From Candidatus Endomicrobiellum guadaloupense (GTDB lineage Bacteria; Elusimicrobiota; Endomicrobiia; Endomicrobiales; Endomicrobiaceae): a DNA stretch of 37,037 nt. Within the stretch, counting starts at the first letter, position 1; each line of letters opens with the position of its first letter. Below, one piece after another: positions 37,033 through 37,037 of this stretch. The notes beneath the pieces were generated by a model. It was not told the DNA's origin, made no database searches, and worked only from the letters and a program-made list of their open reading frames with translations. The position numbers were made by a program, and so were the translations under genes. The stretch is from positions 1-37,037 of the forward strand of contig JAITJN010000029.1 in assembly GCA_031278895.1 (NCBI GenBank), in the 5' to 3' direction.

Positions 37033-37037
37033 TCTAC

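Overview
This window is a low-GC bacterial chromosome segment with compact operons. It carries Gram-negative envelope genes (type V autotransporter barrels, an RND/TolC efflux operon, gmhA for heptose synthesis). The gene set, the AT-rich codon use, and two short decayed-looking reading frames next to intact operons suggest an Elusimicrobiota (Endomicrobium-like) anaerobe. That assignment is inference from gene content; there is no rRNA here to confirm it.

Layout, left to right. (1) 1-273, minus: the N-terminal end of an AAA-ATPase-like/PD-(D/E)XK protein cut by the window edge. (2) rpsT (+) converges on a minus-strand unit of barrel protein, eno and holA; both end at one shared hairpin. (3) 4743-10448, plus: ldh, a MATE transporter, a cytidylate-kinase-like protein, metX, metW and nadA, closed by a terminator. 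(4) 22392-10521, minus: tolC, membrane-fusion protein, two RND pump genes, and a 920-residue autotransporter only 28 bp behind the last pump gene. (5) 22478-22887, plus: a promoter, a frameshifted small gene remnant and a tRNA with anticodon CAT. (6) aroB-aroQ (+) converge on a minus unit of pepQ-like peptidase, efp, accB, accC and gmhA. (7) A plus-strand cold-shock gene with a consensus promoter. (8) groES-groEL (minus) with a consensus promoter and a degenerate CIRCE-like operator. (9) A complete-looking minus his operon, hisG-hisD-hisB-hisH-hisF-hisIE-hisA, with every junction overlapping or abutting.

The most striking element is upstream of hisG. A sigma70-type promoter is followed by a 19-codon leader peptide with four His codons, then RNA segments that can fold in two mutually exclusive ways, ending in a hairpin plus seven T. 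This has the architecture of the enterobacterial his attenuator, with the correct regulatory sign.

Metabolically the window covers lower glycolysis to lactate (eno, ldh), histidine, methionine (metX/metW), early shikimate and NAD synthesis, and the biotin carboxyl carrier/carboxylase half of acetyl-CoA carboxylase. hisC, histidinol-phosphatase, hisZ, nadB/nadC and accA/accD are not in the window.
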